From Spirochaetia bacterium (GTDB lineage: Bacteria; Spirochaetota; Spirochaetia; DAHUYW01), in NCBI GenBank assembly GCA_030041455.1, contig JASHNV010000140.1:1-33281 (forward strand): a stretch of DNA of 33,281 bases, given 5' to 3'. Below, piece after piece: positions 15,173-22,534 of the stretch (within the stretch, counting starts at the first letter, position 1; every line of letters begins with the position of its first letter). A program made the position numbers and the translations under genes. Under the pieces are notes generated by a model that was given only the letters and a program-made list of their open reading frames with translations, had not been told where the DNA came from and ran no database searches.

Positions 15173-16162
15173 GGAGACGCCCGGATCGCTCCCCGCGATC
15201 TCCTCGACGGTGCGGAGATCGGTCACGAGGGTCTTGATGAGGCCCGCGCGGGCGGCGGCCGCGATCCCGGGAACCTTCTCGACGCCGGTCGCGACGGCGC
15301 ACACCTTCGGGACGCGCGCGATCTGCTCGAGCCGGATGGCGAGGATCCTCCCCGCGAGCGCGCCGGAGCATTCCCCGCCGCTCCCGTCGAAGAAGCGGCA
15401 GCAGATGTCGCCGACGCACCCGTTCGCGGCGAGCGAGGCGAGCTCCTCCTCGCCGAGGGCGCCCGCCTGGGAGAGCGGATTGTCGGAGAGGGCGCTTCCG
15501 ACGCCGACCACGGCGACGTCGAGACGGTCGAAGCCGGCGATGGCCTGCGCCACGATGCGGTTCTCGCTGAAGCTCTCAAGCGCCGCGGCGTCCGGGAAAA
15601 TCGCCGGGCCGTGGATCGCTTCGCATCGCTCCCCCATCTGGAGGGCCGCCGCGCGCGCCACCGCGTCCGCCTGGACCTCCTCCTCGGCCGCCTGCGCCCC
15701 TCCGACGAGCTGAACGATCCGCAGCCTCGCCTCGGTTCGCCTGAGGAAGGGGACGACCGCCGCGACGGTGCGGCCGCCTGAGAAGCCTATCCGCATGCCG
15801 AAGACGACGTTCCTGAGCAGCCACTGCGCGGCGGCGAAGCCCACCTCCTTCCGGACGGTCTCCGGCCGAGTCGAGGACGGCGTCACGATGAGCTCGCGAA
15901 GGCCGAGCTTCTCGCGGGCGAGCGCGCTCACGATCTCGACGTCCTTCGCGTAGCCGTCGGGAGGCTGAACGGTGATCTTGATGATGCCGAGGTCCTTCGC
16001 CCGCTTCAGCAGACGGGTGAGGGTCGCGGGCGACAAGCCGAGCGTTTCTGCGACCTCGCGCTGACTGAGGTCGAAATCGTAGCAGAGTCTCGCGGCTTCG
16101 AAGATGAGAAGCTGCTTCCGGTCGTTCGTCTCGATGGTCGCAGGCCGTTTTTTCAATCTCAC
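15167..16162 (-). CDS. SorC/DeoR-type sugar-binding transcriptional regulator
   Basis: 331 residues. The N-terminal helix-turn-helix at about 28-60 (LSQREVAETLGLSPATLTRLL) precedes a SorC/CggR-like effector domain that uses a sugar isomerase fold (GFSGGRTVAAVV, VGVGSAL, and a C-terminal ICCRFFDGSG segment). It should bind a phosphorylated sugar. The start is GTG at 16160-16162 with a Lys/Arg-rich start and no Shine-Dalgarno. The putative promoter 16165-16193 places the transcript start almost on this GTG. No sugar gene adjoins it, so its target is probably elsewhere or across the kinase cluster. Confidence 0.9.
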   Translation of the reverse strand: MRLKKRPATIETNDRKQLLIFEAARLCYDFDLSQREVAETLGLSPATLTRLLKRAKDLGIIKITVQPPDGYAKDVEIVSALAREKLGLRELIVTPSSTRPETVRKEVGFAAAQWLLRNVVFGMRIGFSGGRTVAAVVPFLRRTEARLRIVQLVGGAQAAEEEVQADAVARAAALQMGERCEAIHGPAIFPDAAALESFSENRIVAQAIAGFDRLDVAVVGVGSALSDNPLSQAGALGEEELASLAANGCVGDICCRFFDGSGGECSGALAGRILAIRLEQIARVPKVCAVATGVEKVPGIAAAARAGLIKTLVTDLRTVEEIAGSDPGVSL

Positions 16163-16164
16163 CC

Positions 16165-16193
16165 GTTCTAACGGCCGCCGGGGCGTTTGTCAA
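16165..16193 (-). promoter_or_regulatory. Promoter of the SorC regulator gene (leaderless candidate)
   Basis: On the minus strand a perfect TTGACA (16188-16193) and, 17 bp later, TAGAAC (16165-16170), or TTAGAA at 16 bp. Transcription would begin within a few bases of the GTG start at 16162. Confidence 0.5.
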
Positions 16194-16220
16194 TCACCGT
16201 CCCTTGAGGGCGCGCCGGGA

Positions 16221-16249
16221 TGGACAACCGGCGAAGCGCGCGCTATCCT
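16221..16249 (+). promoter_or_regulatory. Promoter of the small membrane protein gene
   Basis: TGGACA (16221-16226), 17 bp, TATCCT (16244-16249). It supports the ATG at 16283 rather than the upstream in-frame ATG at 16220, which precedes the promoter. Confidence 0.5.
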
Positions 16250-16282
16250 CCACCGATCCGCTCGACGGCGAGGCGGACCACC

Positions 16283-16765
16283 ATGGGCGATTGGAAGAGC
16301 TTCTTCGGCGCGGAGGCGGCGGGGGCGGCTGCTCTCAGCGGTCTCCTGTTTGTCGGTCTCTCGCTGAATCTCGCGAAGATCCTCTCGATGCCGAAGCTCG
16401 TGGATCGGGCGCGGCTCGCCATACTGCTCCTGCTCGCGGTGCTCGTGATCTCCTCCCTCCAGCTCGTTCCCGATCTCACGGCGCTCGCCTCGGGAATCGA
16501 GATTCTCGTCGCGGGGCTCGTCGTGTGGACGCTCGCTTCGCTCCTCGACGCGAGGGTGTATCGCGGCACGGACCCCGCGTACCGCGCGCGCCACCGGCTC
16601 AACCAGGCCCTGACCCAGGCCGCCTCCCTCCCCTACGTGGTCGGCGGCGTGGTCATGCTCGCCGTCGGTCCGGCCGGGCTCTACTGGGTGACCGCCTCCG
16701 TGGTCGTGTCCTTCTGCAAGGCGATCCTCGACGCATGGGTGCTCCTCGTCGAGATAAACCGGTAG
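16283..16765 (+). CDS. Hypothetical integral membrane protein
   Basis: 160 residues with four predicted membrane segments: about 11-30 (AAGAAALSGLLFVGLSLNLA), about 43-64, about 72-92 and about 120-145. The first helix has a Gly/Ala-rich face and is followed by a short charged loop (KILSMPKLVDRAR). I recall similar short four-helix proteins in scattered bacteria but know no function. The start is placed at the ATG 16283 because the promoter 16221-16249 and a GAGGCGG ribosome site fit it. An N-terminal extension to 16220 would be Arg/Pro-rich and is unlikely. It is monocistronic, divergent from SorC and convergent with the cyclic-di-GMP gene. Confidence 0.7.
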   Translation: MGDWKSFFGAEAAGAAALSGLLFVGLSLNLAKILSMPKLVDRARLAILLLLAVLVISSLQLVPDLTALASGIEILVAGLVVWTLASLLDARVYRGTDPAYRARHRLNQALTQAASLPYVVGGVVMLAVGPAGLYWVTASVVVSFCKAILDAWVLLVEINR

Positions 16766-16945
16766 CCTCACGCGCCCCGGGGGCGTCTCCGCATACTCGA
16801 AGACGCGACGGCACCCTACGACAGCGAAGAGAGGGAAGCGGACATCAGGGGCCATGGGGTTTCTCGACGGTGCTCGGGATGCTCGCGCTCGCCACGGCTT
16901 GCGCGTCCTCGTGAGGCATACGGCTTCGACCGGGAAGCCGGGCCG

Positions 16946-16972
16946 AAAAAAGGCTCCCGCGGATTCGGAGTC
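16946..16972 (-). terminator. Possible intrinsic terminator of the EAL-CBS-GGDEF gene
   Basis: On the minus strand GACTCC (16967-16972) pairs with GGAGCC (16952-16957) with one mismatch around a 9-nt loop, directly followed by six T. It lies 50 bp after the stop codon. The rest of the 256-bp convergent gap shows nothing else clear. Confidence 0.45.
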
Positions 16973-17021
16973 TTTCGGCGGGTCGAACGCCATGGTCTCG
17001 GTCTTCGGACCGCGCGCCGGG

Positions 17022-18857
17022 TCAGACCCCGGGATAGGTCCGCCGCTCGAAGAGGTAGTGGCTGACGGAGCGGCTGTCGCCGCGCTGCTTGCTCCGTCGC
17101 TTGAGCGCCGAGGCGATCTCCGCGACGCGGCCCGGGTGCGGAGAGGCGTCGAAGTTCTCGGAGCTCACGACGGCGAGGGTCAACGTGGCGAGCGGAACCC
17201 GCACGCGCCTTCCCCCGCGGTCGGTCGAGGCGTAGAAGCCCGCGGCGAAGTCGGCGGCGTCGAAAAAGGCCGCCCTCCTCCGGTCGAACTCGGCGCACAT
17301 CTGCGCGAGAACGGCCTCGGAGGGCACCTCGTCGGCGACGATGACGAAGTCGTCGCCTCCGATATGGCCGAGGCGCGCCCACGGCGAGATCCCGGGCAGC
17401 CCGTCGGCGAGCGCCTGCGCGGCGCAGCGGATCAGGTCGTCGCCGGAGGAAAAGCCGTAGCGGTCGTTGTACTCCTTGAAGCGCGAGAGGTCGGCGTAGA
17501 CCACCGCGTAGCGCTCCCGCTTGAACGCCTCCTCCAGCCAGTAGCCGATGATGAGGTTCCCGGGCAGGCGGGTGAGCGGATTGAGCGACGTCGCGATCTT
17601 GATCTCGAGGTCGAAGGCGGTCGCGAGGAGCTGCTTCATCGTGACCGTCCCGAGGAACGCGCCAGCGTCGTCGACCACCACGATCGGATCGTAGACGTCG
17701 CCCATGACCCTGCTCATCGCGTATCGTCCGAGAGCGCGGATGTCCACCTTCTCCTTGATGACGAGGAAATCCCGCTTCGCGATCTCCTCGATGCGGCGCT
17801 TCTGGAAAATCGAGTAGCCGTAGCGTCCCGCGACGGTGAGGTAGAAGTGCTGGCGGGTCACGAGCCCGATCGGAGTGTCTCCGTCGAGGACCACCACGTG
17901 GTCGAGGTTGTGGCTTCGCCGGAACTGGTCCTCCATCTCCTCGCAGGTGACGCTCCCGACTCGATGGGTGGCCGGATAGGTGAGCAGATGGGCCACGGAG
18001 CCGTCGCCGAGCGCGAAGCGGTGGTACTTGTAGTCTTCGATCATGACGCGCAGGCGCGACAGGACGGGCTCCTCGAGCGCGGCGGGCCGCGCCGCGGGCC
18101 TGCCGAGGAGGTAGCCCTGGCCGTAGCGGACGCCGAGCCTGAAGAGCGCCTCAAGCTGGGGATAGGTCTCGATCCCCTCGGCGATGACGTTGCTCTCGAC
18201 GTTGGCGGCGAACGTGACGATCGATCGGACGACGTTCTGCTTGTAGGAGCTTCGGTCGATCCCGGCGACGATGGAGCGGTCGAGCTTGAGAAAATGGGGC
18301 GAGACGGTGACGAGCGTGGAGAGGCCGCTGTGGCCGATGCCGAAATCGTCGAGCGCTATCCGAAAGCCCTGGTCGACGTAGTGGCGGACGAGCCGCTCGA
18401 AACCCTCGTAATCGTCGATCGTGGCCGTCTCCGTGATCTCGATGATGATGCGCCGGTTGTCGATACCGAGCTCGCGCATGGCGCCGAGCGTGAAGCCGCC
18501 GTGGAACCGCGGGTCGGAGAAGATGTCGGGGCTCACGTTGAGGAGATAGCGCGAGCTCCCGTCGCCGAGCTCCGCGATGCTCCGCAGCGACGCCGTGCGG
18601 CAGGCGTACTCGATGTCCCAGGTCATGCCCCATTCCTTCGCGAGATGAAACATGACCTCCGGATCCTCGAAGGGCGGCGAGCCGCGCGAGAGGAGCTCGT
18701 AGCCGAAGAGATCGCCGGTGAAGAGGTCGACGACGGGCTGAAAGTGGGGCGTGATGCGCCTCGACTCGATGAGCTCCAGGAGGAGCTCGCGGCGTGGCAC
18801 GCCGGTTGCGGGGCTGTTCTTGTCGACGGCGTCGGTCATTGCGTTCGCGTCTCGCAT
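17022..18857 (-). CDS. EAL - CBS pair - GGDEF cyclic-di-GMP signalling protein
   Basis: 611 residues, apparently cytoplasmic with no membrane segment. The EAL domain (about 30-265) keeps the phosphodiesterase residues: YELLSRG at 53-59 (the EAL Glu), LLNVSP (Asn), IEITET (Glu), DDFGIGHSGL (Asp-Asp), KLDRS (Lys), AEGIET (Glu) and GQGYLLG (Gln). A CBS pair spans about 275-420. The GGDEF domain (about 435-605) has LTRLPG and ADLSRFKEYND, but its signature is GGDDF (500-504), and there is no RxxD inhibitory site five residues before it. It is most likely a c-di-GMP phosphodiesterase with a ligand-sensing CBS module and a weak, GTP-binding or altered GGDEF domain. The start is ATG 18855-18857; an in-frame ATG at 18839 is possible, and neither has a clear Shine-Dalgarno. 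Confidence 0.9.
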   Translation of the reverse strand: MRDANAMTDAVDKNSPATGVPRRELLLELIESRRITPHFQPVVDLFTGDLFGYELLSRGSPPFEDPEVMFHLAKEWGMTWDIEYACRTASLRSIAELGDGSSRYLLNVSPDIFSDPRFHGGFTLGAMRELGIDNRRIIIEITETATIDDYEGFERLVRHYVDQGFRIALDDFGIGHSGLSTLVTVSPHFLKLDRSIVAGIDRSSYKQNVVRSIVTFAANVESNVIAEGIETYPQLEALFRLGVRYGQGYLLGRPAARPAALEEPVLSRLRVMIEDYKYHRFALGDGSVAHLLTYPATHRVGSVTCEEMEDQFRRSHNLDHVVVLDGDTPIGLVTRQHFYLTVAGRYGYSIFQKRRIEEIAKRDFLVIKEKVDIRALGRYAMSRVMGDVYDPIVVVDDAGAFLGTVTMKQLLATAFDLEIKIATSLNPLTRLPGNLIIGYWLEEAFKRERYAVVYADLSRFKEYNDRYGFSSGDDLIRCAAQALADGLPGISPWARLGHIGGDDFVIVADEVPSEAVLAQMCAEFDRRRAAFFDAADFAAGFYASTDRGGRRVRVPLATLTLAVVSSENFDASPHPGRVAEIASALKRRSKQRGDSRSVSHYLFERRTYPGV

Positions 18858-18909
18858 GCTGCTACGGCGAGAGGCTACTTCCCTGGCGTAAGAGTCGCGT
18901 GAAAACTCG

Positions 18910-18927
18910 ATTACGATTCGATGTAAT
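18910..18927. repeat. Short inverted repeat upstream of the c-di-GMP gene
   Basis: ATTAC (18910-18914) and GTAAT (18923-18927) flank 8 bp in the AT-richer patch between the divergent EAL-CBS-GGDEF and ABC genes. It could be a regulator site; there is no independent support. Confidence 0.25.
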
Positions 18928-18987
18928 GAGGCCTCTCCTCCGGGGCTCAGGCGGCCGCGAAGCCTTCCGCACGCGCCCTCTTTCCGC

Positions 18988-18993
18988 TATGAT
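18988..18993 (+). promoter_or_regulatory. -10 box of the ABC-MurJ region
   Basis: TATGAT lies 26 bp before the ATG at 19020, with a GGAGAAAGG-type ribosome site between. The -35 at the 17-bp distance (TTCCGC, 18965-18970) is poor. Confidence 0.4.
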
Positions 18994-19019
18994 TCGCGCG
19001 GTACGGAGAAAGGCGCCCC

Positions 19020-19730
19020 ATGCTCTCGATCGTCGAACTATGCTGCAGCCTCGGCAAGCGCCGCGTCCTCGAGAGCGTGAGCGCGGAGCTCCCCGACGGG
19101 AGCGCGACCCTTCTCGTCGGCGCGAACGGCGCCGGAAAAACCACCCTCCTCCGCTGCCTGTCGGGTCTCGTTCCGACCTCGGGAGGCGCGGTGCGCTGGA
19201 ACGGGACCGAGACGAGACTCGGCGGGGACGATTGGAAACGCACGGTCGGCTTCGCGCCCGACGGCGACGCGGTTCTCGAGGACCTCACCGCCTTCGAGCA
19301 GCTCGTGCTCGCGGGCGAGCTCTTCGGACTGCCGAGCTCGTCGGCCCGCGAGCGCGCCGACTCTCTCCTCGCCGTCCTCGATCTGACGGACCGGCGCGAT
19401 GCCCAGGCCGGATCCCTCTCGAGCGGGACGCGAAAGCGTCTCGCCCTCGCCCTCGCGCTCGTGCACGGACCCTCGGTCGTTCTGCTGGACGAGCCGCTGA
19501 ACGGGCTCGACGTCGCGGGGGCCTTTCGCTTCGTCGAGCTCGTGCGCTTCCTCAAGTCTCGGGGCAGGACCCTCGTGGTCGCGACGCACGAGGTCGATTT
19601 CCTCGCTGGGGTCGCGGATTCGCTCCTCGAGCTTGAGCGCGGGGCGGTCGCCCGACGCCGGGAAGCCGGTCCGCAGGCGGCGGGAAGCGAGCGGCGGGCG
19701 ATCCGCGCCGAGGAGCTCCCGTGGCTATGA
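19020..19730 (+). CDS. ABC transporter ATP-binding protein
   Basis: 236 residues, a single nucleotide-binding domain at about 1-205. Walker A GANGAGKTT is at 34-42, the signature LSSGTRKRLALA starts at 133, Walker B VVLLDEPLNGLD starts at 153, and the H-loop is H190 in ATHEVD. The Q-loop position reads GFAPDGD, so the usual Gln is absent, as in some exporter-type ATPases. The overall form is like CcmA or NatA-type export ATPases. The C-terminal 30 residues are Arg/Ala-rich. Its end overlaps the next gene, a hydrophobic protein that is its obvious membrane partner. The substrate is unknown; murJ downstream gives no clear clue. Confidence 0.9.
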   Translation: MLSIVELCCSLGKRRVLESVSAELPDGSATLLVGANGAGKTTLLRCLSGLVPTSGGAVRWNGTETRLGGDDWKRTVGFAPDGDAVLEDLTAFEQLVLAGELFGLPSSSARERADSLLAVLDLTDRRDAQAGSLSSGTRKRLALALALVHGPSVVLLDEPLNGLDVAGAFRFVELVRFLKSRGRTLVVATHEVDFLAGVADSLLELERGAVARRREAGPQAAGSERRAIRAEELPWL

Positions 19731-20785
19731 CGCTCGTCCGCGCGCTCAGGATCGTTCAGGCGCGCCGCTTCCGCCCGAGCGCCTATCCCGGCTTCTACGG
19801 GAACCTCGTCGCCCTCGCGGCGGGCGTCATCGCGCTTCGCCTCCTCGCGAACGTCTATCTCGCGGGCGTCATGGCGGCCGGGCGTCCGGGAGGCGAGGCG
19901 CTCGCGTTTCTCAGGGCGAACCTGTGCTGGGTCCTAGTCGTGTCGGCCACCCTCCTCCCGGCGATCGCCCTGCGCTCGCAGTCGGGGCTCCTCGACTGCG
20001 AGCGAGCGCGCCTGCTCCCGCTCCGCGGCGCCTACCGCTCGGCGGTCTTCGCCGCGCTCCTCGGCCCCCAGGGCGCCGTCGCGCTCCTCCTCGCGCTTGC
20101 GAGCGCCCTGGGCCTCCTCGCCGCGCCTCGCGGGGTGTGGCTCGGCGGCTCGCTCTTCGCCCTCGCCGCGCTAGCGGGCTGCGCCTGCCTGTTCGCCCTC
20201 GCGCTCCTCGCCTTCAGGCTCCTCGGCGCCGGAAGCCGCGAGGGCACCGTGGTGGAGGGGGCGAGCTTCGCGCTCCTCGTGGCCGCCAACCCCGAGCTTC
20301 TTTCCGGCCCCGGAGGCCCGACGCTCCGCCTCTTCGGTCACGCCCTAGTGCGCCTGTCCGACGCGGGAGGCCCGCTCGATCTCGCGCTCGGAGCCCTCGC
20401 GATCGCCGTGTGTCTCGCCGCGGCCGCGCGTCTCGCCCAGGCGGCGCGCGCGATCCAGGGAAGCTCGTTCCGCAGGCCGATCGTGAAGCTGTACATCCGC
20501 GGCGTCTCCGCCCCGCTCCTTGCCCTGTCGCTCGTCGCGGAGATCGGGGCGGTCGCGCTCGTTCGCCGCGATCCTGAGTTGGTCGGGGCGGTCCTCGGCG
20601 CCGCGATCGGGCTGCAGGCGCTCCTTTTCCTCGTCTTTCTCGCCCGCTCGGAGCAGCTCTTCAACGGCTCACTCGGCGCGCCTGCGGGCTTTCGCGACCG
20701 CGCGCGGGTCTACGCTCCGGCGCTCTTCGCTCACGTCGCGATCTGCCTCCTCCCGCTCGCGCTCCTCGCCGGGCTCGCCCTGTAG
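19721..20785 (+). CDS. ABC transporter membrane subunit (unclassified)
   Basis: 354 residues, highly hydrophobic, with about eight to ten predicted membrane helices in two halves. A charged central segment (near 210) splits them, and a short basic run (SFRRPIVKLYIRG, near 250) follows. No domain name is certain. Its overlap with the ATPase gene identifies it as the permease of the same ABC system. The start is GTG 19721, with AGGAG 5 nt upstream (19711-19715). The ATG at 19727 overlaps the upstream TGA as ATGA but would have an 11-nt spacer; either is possible. The sequence is Leu/Ala-rich, and the local GC is very high. Confidence 0.8.
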   Translation: MAMTLVRALRIVQARRFRPSAYPGFYGNLVALAAGVIALRLLANVYLAGVMAAGRPGGEALAFLRANLCWVLVVSATLLPAIALRSQSGLLDCERARLLPLRGAYRSAVFAALLGPQGAVALLLALASALGLLAAPRGVWLGGSLFALAALAGCACLFALALLAFRLLGAGSREGTVVEGASFALLVAANPELLSGPGGPTLRLFGHALVRLSDAGGPLDLALGALAIAVCLAAAARLAQAARAIQGSSFRRPIVKLYIRGVSAPLLALSLVAEIGAVALVRRDPELVGAVLGAAIGLQALLFLVFLARSEQLFNGSLGAPAGFRDRARVYAPALFAHVAICLLPLALLAGLAL

Positions 20786-20821
20786 GCGCGGCCGGCGATT
20801 CTCTCGCCCTCCGGTTTCCGC

Positions 20822-20827
20822 TATAAT
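20822..20827 (+). promoter_or_regulatory. Consensus -10 box upstream of murJ
   Basis: A perfect TATAAT at 20822-20827. The -35 at 17 bp is weak (TTCTCT, 20799-20804). The transcript would start near 20834. Confidence 0.5.
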
Positions 20828-20897
20828 GCGCCGGTGATTGAGGTTCCCTGCGGCTTCGGATCGCCCCGCTGGCTCCGGCGGGCCGCGCGAGGTGAGC

Positions 20898-22493
20898 GTG
20901 CCGGCAAGCAAACGGAAAAACATCGTCGTCTCCTCGGTGAAAATGTCGGTCACGACGATGCTCTCGCGCCTCTTCGGGCTCCTGCGCGACCAGTCCCAGG
21001 CGATCCTCCTCGGAACCACCTGGGCTTCCGACGCGTTCACGGTCGCCTTTCAGATCCCGAACCTCCTGCGGAGGCTCTTCGCCGAAGGGGCGATGACCGC
21101 GAGCTTCGTGCCGGTCTTCTTGGACATCGAGCGCGAGCGCGGGAAGGAGGGCGCGCGGGAGTTCTTCGCCGCGTTTTTCACGCTGCTTTTCCTCACCCTC
21201 TGCGCGGTGACGCTTGCCGGAATCCTCGTGGCTCCCTACCTCGTGAAGCTCCTGTACATCGGGGGCAACGTCTCCGAGGCGAAGTTCCTCCTCACCGTCC
21301 GCCTCACGCGGATCATGTTCCCCTACATCATGCTCATCTCCCTCGCCGCGCTCTTCCAGGGCGTGCTCAATATCCGGAACAACTTCACCGTGCCCGCCTT
21401 TACGCCCGTGCTCCTCAACCTCGCGATCATCGCGAGCGCGGCCTTGGCGGCCTTCGCGCTTCCTAGGACCTTCCGGAACCTCACGCTCGCCTTCGCCGTC
21501 GGCACCCTCGTCGGAGGGTTCCTCCAGCTCTCGTTTCAGCTGCCCTTCTTCCTGCGGACCGGCTACCGGCTCTACCCGCGCTTCAGCTTCCGGGACCCCG
21601 ACATCCGGCGGATCTTGAGGCTCTTCGCGCCGGGGATCTTCGGAGCGGGCATCTACCAGGTCAACGTGCTCGTGAGCTTCGGCTTCGCGGCGGCGCTCGG
21701 CATCGGTCGCCAGAGCGCGATCATGTTCGCCTCGCGGATCAACGAGCTCACCCTCGGAGTCTTCGCGGTGTCCCTCGCGACGGTCATGCTTCCGTCCCTG
21801 TCGCGGGACAGCGCCGTCGAGAATCGCAAAGAGTTCGTCGATTCGCTTGCCTACAGCCTGCGGCTGCTCGCGCTCGTGACCGTTCCGGCCGCCGTCGGGC
21901 TCTTCGCTCTCAGTCCCGAGATCGTGAGCCTGCTCCTGCGCTTCGGGAGATTCGACGGCAGGTCGGTGCTCCTCGTATCGGCGACCCTCCGGTACTACTC
22001 CCTCGCGCTTTTCTTCATCGCGAGCTACCGGATCATCACGCAGTCGTTCTACTCCCTGAAGGACACCCGCACGCCGGTCGTCGTCTCGCTTTTCACCATG
22101 ATGGCGAACGCGGGCCTGTGTTTTCTCCTGCCGCCGCTCTTTCCGCGGGAGACCAACATCATCGGGATCGCGCTCGCGAACACGATCTCGAACACGCTCC
22201 TGTTTTTCGCTCTCTTCCTCCTGCTCAAGCGGAAGCTCGGCGGCGCGCCGCTCCTGCGGCGCAAGATCTCCTTCCTCCAGACCGCCGCGGCGGGAGCGGT
22301 CATGGGCGTCGTCGCCTACGCCGGCAAGGCGCTGATCCCGCCCGATCCCGGGAAAGTTCAGCTGCTGTGGCGGCTGCTCGCACTGATCCTGGTCTGTGCG
22401 GTGGTATACTTCGGGGTGGCGCTGCTCACCGGCAACGAGGAAGTGCGGTCGCTCGCGCGACAGCTTCGAGCTCGAGCCGCGCGCGGCCGCTAG
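20898..22493 (+). CDS. murJ: Lipid II flippase MurJ (MviN family)
   Basis: 531 residues with about 14 predicted membrane segments, as expected for MurJ, which flips lipid II across the inner membrane for peptidoglycan synthesis. The N-terminal family block is clear: MLSRLFGLLRDQ, then FQIPNLLRRLFAEGAMTASFVPVF. Charged residues inside the membrane region (the Arg of GLLRDQ and of NLLRRL) match the cavity arginines of MurJ. The start is uncertain. GTG 20898 gives the usual short basic N-terminus (MPASKRKN) with GAGGTG 3 nt upstream. A TTG at 20838 would add 20 unlikely residues but lies near the TATAAT transcript start. It follows the ABC pair after 112 bp and is followed 41 bp later by the Mg-ATPase. 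Confidence 0.93.
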   Translation: MPASKRKNIVVSSVKMSVTTMLSRLFGLLRDQSQAILLGTTWASDAFTVAFQIPNLLRRLFAEGAMTASFVPVFLDIERERGKEGAREFFAAFFTLLFLTLCAVTLAGILVAPYLVKLLYIGGNVSEAKFLLTVRLTRIMFPYIMLISLAALFQGVLNIRNNFTVPAFTPVLLNLAIIASAALAAFALPRTFRNLTLAFAVGTLVGGFLQLSFQLPFFLRTGYRLYPRFSFRDPDIRRILRLFAPGIFGAGIYQVNVLVSFGFAAALGIGRQSAIMFASRINELTLGVFAVSLATVMLPSLSRDSAVENRKEFVDSLAYSLRLLALVTVPAAVGLFALSPEIVSLLLRFGRFDGRSVLLVSATLRYYSLALFFIASYRIITQSFYSLKDTRTPVVVSLFTMMANAGLCFLLPPLFPRETNIIGIALANTISNTLLFFALFLLLKRKLGGAPLLRRKISFLQTAAAGAVMGVVAYAGKALIPPDPGKVQLLWRLLALILVCAVVYFGVALLTGNEEVRSLARQLRARAARGR

Positions 22494-22534
22494 AACGAGC
22501 GAGCGGAAGATAGAACGCAAGAGAGGAGCCTCCC

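Noticed and set aside
16190-16993. Minus-strand 267-residue frame between SorC and the c-di-GMP gene
   Set aside because: Mostly antisense to the hydrophobic protein 16283-16765 and shows only charged shadow composition. No start or family signal.
22494-22534. Mg-sensing riboswitch before the P-type ATPase
   Set aside because: Only 41 bp separate it from murJ, too short for an M-box or mgtA-type leader, and no conserved element is seen.
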